From Streptomyces flavotricini (GTDB lineage: Bacteria; Actinomycetota; Actinomycetes; Streptomycetales; Streptomycetaceae): a stretch of 64,000 nucleotides of DNA. Below the pieces are notes generated by a model. It saw only the letters and a program-made list of their open reading frames with translations. It was not told where the DNA came from and ran no database searches. The DNA lies in assembly GCF_020639365.1 (NCBI RefSeq), contig NZ_JAINUL010000001.1, positions 193,437 through 257,436 on the forward strand, written 5' to 3'. Position numbers and translations under genes: made by a program. Positions 60,001-64,000 of the stretch are shown here, piece after piece (position 1 is the stretch's first letter; each line of letters starts with the position of its first letter).

Positions 60001-60110
60001 CCCTGCCCGTCGCCCGCGTCGCAGGGCCGCTCCGACGCCCGCAAGGAAGTCGTGGACCGGCTGCTGCGCACCGTTCCCGGCGGCGTCGCCCTCCACCACG
60101 ACCCGACACG
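59997..60110 (+). pseudogene. CobW-like GTPase N-terminal remnant
   Basis: After the GTG, a frame change leads to DARKEVVDRLLRTVPGGVAL then HHDPT, matching the start of the CobW/COG0523 GTPases that accompany zinc-independent ribosomal proteins in streptomycetes. The GTP-binding loops and everything after are absent. Confidence 0.6.
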
Positions 60111-60224
60111 ACGCCGCACCCCGCGCCCGAGTTCTCCCGCATCACGGGTCGAGGGGAACCACCGCATCGTCCCGGTGCGACCACCCGCAGGACTCAGTGG
60201 CCGGCTTCCCCCCTTCCACTTCGG

Positions 60225-60604
60225 CCGACTGCTCGGGGTCACCGCGCGCAGCAGCCACTCCACGGGCCCGTGGCGGTGTGGCGGGTCAGCCACCAGCGGC
60301 TGAAGAGGAGTTGGACGGCGAAGACGGCCAGTGCGGTCAGGGTCACCGGGGGCGGGGCGAGACGGCACACGAGGGCGGCACCGAAAAGCCGGTGAACACG
60401 AAGGCCAGCACCAGCGGCTGGGTGAGGTAGTCGGTCGGTGTCATCCGGCCCGCGGGGGCCGAAGTCGCCGCCAGCCGTGGGCCTCGGGGGCCGGCCAGCA
60501 TCCGCTGGACGGTGGCGCCGTAGGCCGCCGCCGGCAGCGGCGACTACGGTGCTCTTTCCGGTGGCGGGTCCGGTGGCAGGTCCCGTGGTGGGTCCACTGG
60601 TCAT
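60225..60604 (-). pseudogene. DUF418 membrane protein C-terminal remnant
   Basis: Pieces in different frames read YGATVQRMLAGPRGPRLAA, MTPTDYLTQPLVLAFVFTGF, VTLTALAVFAVQLLFSRWWL and HGPVEWLLRAVTP, the last third of a DUF418 protein. A short ORF starts at 60604 in an ATGA overlap with the hydrolase gene but is only partly in frame. The gene is non-functional. Confidence 0.65.
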
Positions 60605-61668
60605 CCCTTCGCCCCTTCCCCGTCGACGGAGGCCAGGAAGTCCCGCTGGTCGGCCAGGAAGCCCTTGGCGAACAACGACCTCGGCGCGAACACGGCGGTC
60701 GCGGTGAGGCGCAGCGACGAGGCCTCGACGGCGCGCTCGACCAGGCCGTGCGTGGCACCGGGGTAGTGGGCGACGTGCAGGGAGGGCCCGGGCAGCAGCC
60801 GCCGGTAGCCGGCTTCGGTGTCGGCCGTGTCCACGTTCACGTCATGTCCTGCGAGGACCAGCAGGACGGGCGTGCCGCGCAGCGCGGGAAGGTCGGCGCT
60901 CGCGTCGGCGGTGTGGTTCTTGGAGACGAACCGCCAGCGGGCGGGCGTCATGCCCTGGGGATCTCCGACGGCGCGGACGTACTCCTCGTACGGCGCTCCG
61001 CGCGCGAGCAGTTCCAGGCCCGTCTCGCGACGGCGGAGCGCGGCGGCGACCTCGGTTTCGGAGGCGCCGTCGCGTCGCAGCTCGGCGAGGAGGTTGTAGC
61101 GGCCCTGCTGGTGCCAGTTGACCGCGGGTGAGACGGCGATGACGAACCGGATCCCGTGGTCCTTCGCCGCGATCTTGGGCAGCACCCAGCCCGCCTGGCT
61201 GGCGCCCCACAGGCCGATCCGGCGCCCGTCGATGTCGGGGCGCTGCCGGGCCCAGGCGATGGCGTCGACGGCTTCCGCGGCCCGGTCGTCCATGGACTGG
61301 TCGAGCCAGTCCCCGGGCGAGCCGCCCACGCCCGGTTTGCTCCACGACAGCGAGGCGTAGCCGGCGCGGGCGAAGGACTCCCAGATCGGCCGGTAGAACG
61401 TGTCGTGGGTGGCGTCGACCGGACCGTCGCCGTGGACGAAGACGACGAGGGGGAAGGGCCCCTTCCCGACCTCGGGCAAGGCCAGGACGGCGTCCAGGGC
61501 GCGACCTCCATGACGTACGGTCACCGCGCGCTCGCGCAGTTCGTAGGTGTTCTGCCAGGCCGCCAACCCGCCCAGTGCCGCTGCCACGAGGGCCAGTGCG
61601 GCGAGCGTCGCGCCCACGGCTCGCACGGCCCGGTGCCGTCTCGTGCGTACCGCTGTCATGGGTGGCAT
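60601..61668 (-). CDS. alpha/beta hydrolase with N-terminal membrane anchor
   Basis: This is a 355-residue hydrolase with one N-terminal span (VGATLAALALVAAALGGLAA). The catalytic domain has VVFVHGDGPVDATHDTFYRP, the nucleophile elbow GLWGASQAGWVLPKIA, an acid region LLVLAGHDVNVDTADT and the histidine in YPGATHGLVERA. This is the layout of dipeptidyl-peptidase-like or esterase families. The ATG at 61668 has GAGGAG six bases upstream. It is divergent from the GNAT-PaaX pair, with palindromes between. Confidence 0.85.
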   Translation of the reverse strand: MPPMTAVRTRRHRAVRAVGATLAALALVAAALGGLAAWQNTYELRERAVTVRHGGRALDAVLALPEVGKGPFPLVVFVHGDGPVDATHDTFYRPIWESFARAGYASLSWSKPGVGGSPGDWLDQSMDDRAAEAVDAIAWARQRPDIDGRRIGLWGASQAGWVLPKIAAKDHGIRFVIAVSPAVNWHQQGRYNLLAELRRDGASETEVAAALRRRETGLELLARGAPYEEYVRAVGDPQGMTPARWRFVSKNHTADASADLPALRGTPVLLVLAGHDVNVDTADTEAGYRRLLPGPSLHVAHYPGATHGLVERAVEASSLRLTATAVFAPRSLFAKGFLADQRDFLASVDGEGAKG

Positions 61669-61696
61669 TCGGCTCTCCTCACAAAGGGTCATACAA

Positions 61697-61735
61697 GAAA
61701 CGATCGTTTCCATTTCGACCGTACTATGATCGTAC
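61697..61735. promoter_or_regulatory. divergent promoter with GAAACGATCGTTTC palindrome
   Basis: GAAACGATCGTTTC (61697-61710) is a perfect 14-bp palindrome. A GTAC-N7-GTAC dyad containing TATGAT follows at about 61720-61734. They lie between the leftward hydrolase and rightward GNAT-PaaX genes and are candidate PaaX or TetR operators. Confidence 0.6.
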
Positions 61736-61755
61736 GTAAACTGCGAGGAGGATTC

Positions 61756-62400
61756 ATGGACACAGCAGTCGTCGTCCGGCGCGGCGTACCGCACGGGGCG
61801 GAGGAGCAGATCGCAGCCCTGTACTGGGAGGCTTTCGGTCGCAAGCTCGGGGCCGCGCTCAACCCGCCCGGGCGCGGACGGGCCTTCATCGCCCGCCACC
61901 TCCACCACGACCGCGCCGTGGTCGCCCTCGCCGCGGACGGGAAACGTGTCGTCGGTGTGGCCGGCTACCGGCTGGGCGGACGCGGACTGACCGGCGGCGG
62001 CGTGCGCGACGTGCTGTCGGCATACGGATTCCTCCGCGGGCTGCCCCGGCTGGCCGCGCTGTCCCTGCTCGAACGCAGCCCCGAGACCGGCGAACTCGTC
62101 ATGGACGGCATCGCCGTCGACCCGGCCGGCCGGGGCAGGGGCGTCGGCAGCCTGCTGCTCACCGAGATCGCGGCCGTCGCGGCCGAACACGCCTGCTCGC
62201 GCATCCGCCTGGACGTGATCGACGTCAATCCCCGCGCCCGCGCCCTGTACGAACGTCACGGCTTCGACGCCGTGCGCACCGAACAGACCCCGTACCTGAG
62301 GGGCCTCATGGGGTTCGGCGCGGTGACTACGATGCATCGGGCCGTCCCCGCCCGTCCTGGCGAGGGCAACACCGGCAGCCTCGAGGAGCAGGAGCGATGA
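61756..62400 (+). CDS. GNAT family N-acetyltransferase
   Basis: This is a 214-residue acetyltransferase. The acetyl-CoA motif VDPAGRGRGVGSLLLTEI (Q/RxxGxG/A type) is intact, with VMDGIAV before it and RIRLDVIDVNPRARALYERH after. A C-terminal extension of about 35 residues is variable. GGAGGA lies before the ATG. Its stop overlaps the PaaX-type regulator start (ATGA), so the two are co-expressed. Confidence 0.88.
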   Translation: MDTAVVVRRGVPHGAEEQIAALYWEAFGRKLGAALNPPGRGRAFIARHLHHDRAVVALAADGKRVVGVAGYRLGGRGLTGGGVRDVLSAYGFLRGLPRLAALSLLERSPETGELVMDGIAVDPAGRGRGVGSLLLTEIAAVAAEHACSRIRLDVIDVNPRARALYERHGFDAVRTEQTPYLRGLMGFGAVTTMHRAVPARPGEGNTGSLEEQER

Positions 62401-63329
62401 CCAGCGGACCCGCGACGGACCCGGTCGCGCCCGAGATCGGGACGAGGACGCTCGTCTTCGCCCTCGTCCGTGAGGACGGCACGGTCGATGCCGGCGAACT
62501 GTACGCCGTCGCCGAGGCCCTCGGCATGACGGACCAGCAGGTGCGGCTCTGCCTCAAGCGGCTCGTCGCCGAGGGCCGGTTCGTCCAGGAGGGCCGGGGC
62601 CGCAAGGCACGCCTGCGGGTCACGGCCGACCCCACCGGAGCCGTCGCCCCCGACGTGGAGTACGTGCGTCACGCCTACCGGCAGGACCGGGGCCTCGCCC
62701 CTTGGGACGGGGCCTGGCACCTGTTCGCCTTCGCCATCCCCGAGACCGCCCGGCAGGCCCGCGACACGCTGCGGGACGCCCTGCTCCACCTCGGTGCGGC
62801 CCCCCTCCAGGGCGGTCTCTACGTCAGCGCCAACGCGATCGGCGAGATCGTCGAGGCACACGCGCGCCACCTCGGGGTACTCGGCTCCCTGACCCGTCTG
62901 ACCAGCCGGGACCTGCGGCTCGGCGAAGAGGAGGACGCCACCCGGCTGGCCGCCCGGCTCTGGCCGCTGCAGCGGGTCGCCGCACGGTACGAGGAGCTGG
63001 CCGCGCTCGCCTCGGACCGCCTGGCCCGGCTGTCCGCGCCACGACCGCCCACCGGCACCGAGCGGCTGACGTACGCGATCGAGCTGGCCGCGGCCTTCAC
63101 CGCCGCCATGGAGCCCGACCCGCTGCTGCCGCCCGAACTGCTGCCCCAGCCCTGGCCCGGCAGCCGTGCACGCGCGCTGGCCGCGCAGTGCTGGGGCGCG
63201 TTGGCCGTCGGCGACGACGAGGACCCCGGGCGGCTGCGGCTGTTCCGCCTCTACGACGACGTGGTCGCCGCCCCGGCCACCGCCCCCGCGACCTCGCCCG
63301 CGCCGCCGCCGAAGCCCGCGGGAAGTTGA
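62397..63329 (+). CDS. PaaX family transcriptional regulator
   Basis: This is a 310-residue regulator. The N-terminal winged helix (RTLVFALVREDGTVDAGELY, QQVRLCLKRLVAEGRFVQEG) is followed by the PaaX central domain (WDGAWHLFAFAIPETARQAR, LGAAPLQGGLYVSANAIGEI) and C-terminal domain (LLPQPWPGSRARALAAQCWG). PaaX proteins repress aromatic-acid or acyl-CoA-linked genes, and here the divergent hydrolase and GNAT gene are the likely targets. Confidence 0.9.
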   Translation: MTSGPATDPVAPEIGTRTLVFALVREDGTVDAGELYAVAEALGMTDQQVRLCLKRLVAEGRFVQEGRGRKARLRVTADPTGAVAPDVEYVRHAYRQDRGLAPWDGAWHLFAFAIPETARQARDTLRDALLHLGAAPLQGGLYVSANAIGEIVEAHARHLGVLGSLTRLTSRDLRLGEEEDATRLAARLWPLQRVAARYEELAALASDRLARLSAPRPPTGTERLTYAIELAAAFTAAMEPDPLLPPELLPQPWPGSRARALAAQCWGALAVGDDEDPGRLRLFRLYDDVVAAPATAPATSPAPPPKPAGS

Positions 63330-64000
63330 TCAGCAGGGGCTCCGGCCGGAGCGACCGGCAAGCCGCGCGTCGGACCGACCGGCACGCTCCGCCGCCGCGG
63401 CCGGGGGCCGCGACGCCGACGGAACGAGTGCGTTCAGGGCGGCGTCCCGGTAGGCGAAGTCAGCGGGCATCCGCAGGATCAGCTGCTGCTCCTCACGCTC
63501 GAACCGTCCGCCGTGGCCGGGCCGACTCGTGGCGCTGCCGCGGTGCGCCGCCAGTTCCACCGTGAGCCTGTGGATCCGTCGGGCCGCCTCGTCGGCGAGC
63601 GCCTGGGCGTCATCGCTTTCCCGCTCGGCCCGGATACGGGCGGCGACGGCCTCCGTGTGCTGTTCGCGCAAGGCAGCGATCTCGTGCGTGAGCTCCGCGA
63701 CCCGCTGCTGGTCGTCGGCGGAGCCGGCGGCCAGGGCGTCGAGCCGGCGGCCGTAGTCGCTCATCTGGTTCGTGGTCTGGCCGAGCATGGCGTAGAGGAC
63801 CAAGGCCACCTTCTGGGCGTTGTCACGCTCCAGGATGCTGTCAGCGTAGGCCTGTTGGAGCCGGGCCGGCTCACCCCGGACCGTGATGACCCGGCTCCGG
63901 GCGGCGACGACGTCGGTGGCAGCCGCGGAGCCGGCGGCACCCGGGGCGGCCCAGATCTCCTGGACCGCCGCCCGGCGCCGGGCGGAGACCTCGTAGCTGT
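63330..64000 (-). CDS. coiled-coil hypothetical protein (5' end outside window)
   Basis: The frame is open from the window edge to the stop at 63330, at least 223 residues. The visible part starts SYEVSARRRAAVQEIWAAPG and continues with ARLQQAYADSILERDNAQKV and ALVLYAMLGQTTNQ. A heptad-rich coiled coil follows (QQRVAELTHEIAALREQHTE, ESDDAQALADEAARRIHRLT), and the basic tail has repeated Arg. A ribosome site for the internal GTG at 63809 is not seen, so the gene begins beyond 64000. No family is recognised. Confidence 0.6.
   Translation of the reverse strand, partial: SYEVSARRRAAVQEIWAAPGAAGSAAATDVVAARSRVITVRGEPARLQQAYADSILERDNAQKVALVLYAMLGQTTNQMSDYGRRLDALAAGSADDQQRVAELTHEIAALREQHTEAVAARIRAERESDDAQALADEAARRIHRLTVELAAHRGSATSRPGHGGRFEREEQQLILRMPADFAYRDAALNALVPSASRPPAAAAERAGRSDARLAGRSGRSPC

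Overview
The window is high-GC DNA that reads as a Streptomyces chromosome (or a very close actinobacterium). Support comes from GTG/ATG starts with 4-bp ATGA/GTGA overlaps, many secreted glycosidases with ricin-type lectin domains, SigE-type sigma, LanL, DUF6126 and SulP/ArsR genes, and LacI boxes of the TGTTTACGTAAACA type. I see no tRNA, rRNA, CRISPR array, prophage or insertion sequence.

Layout. 0.3-3 kb: a GNAT-AAA fusion protein, a dead Ser/Thr kinase and a cupin. 3.3-8.8 kb: an ArsR-linked region, with operon arsR'-sulP-PNPOx-HATPase-STAS, a second intact arsR, a membrane protein, and a three-gene DUF6126 micro-operon on the other strand. Three TTGCA-N6-TGCAA dyads sit at the heads of these units. 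9-34 kb: a large plant-polysaccharide (arabinogalactan/galactan) utilisation island. It holds a MalEFG-type importer with an aldo-keto reductase, a secreted GH43 exo-galactanase-like enzyme, a GH35 beta-galactosidase, galT-galE'-galK-deoR, a second DeoR paralogue, an AraFGH-like importer, galactonate dehydratase, a LacI regulator, and remnants of a GH30 galactanase, a polysaccharide lyase, lectins, a short-chain dehydrogenase and a ROK protein. Four LacI-type boxes lie at the GH43/importer intergenic region, GH35 and lacI.

34-53 kb: mostly ordinary accessory genes. These are a DUF916 surface protein, GlxA/DJ-1 regulators, a ClC channel, small secreted proteins, a papain-like protease, a MarR module, a SigE sigma factor with a membrane partner, a Tat-exported hydrolase, a GH5 enzyme and a cold-shock protein. 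54-59.5 kb: a compact class IV lanthipeptide cluster (LanL, a venezuelin-like precursor, ABC ATPase, ABC permease). 59.5-60.6 kb: decayed paralogues of S14, L28, L31, a CobW-like GTPase and a DUF418 protein. 60.6-64 kb: an alpha/beta hydrolase, divergent GNAT-PaaX genes, and a coiled-coil protein cut by the window edge.

The most striking overall property is that intact genes alternate with genes that have lost internal blocks or 5' ends. Several are still in frame and still translationally coupled to intact neighbours (arsR', galE', an acyl-CoA ligase). Others are fused head-to-head (short-chain dehydrogenase/ROK, L28/L31). Either the strain has undergone many small deletions, or the assembly is faulty. 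Many calls below depend on which is true.
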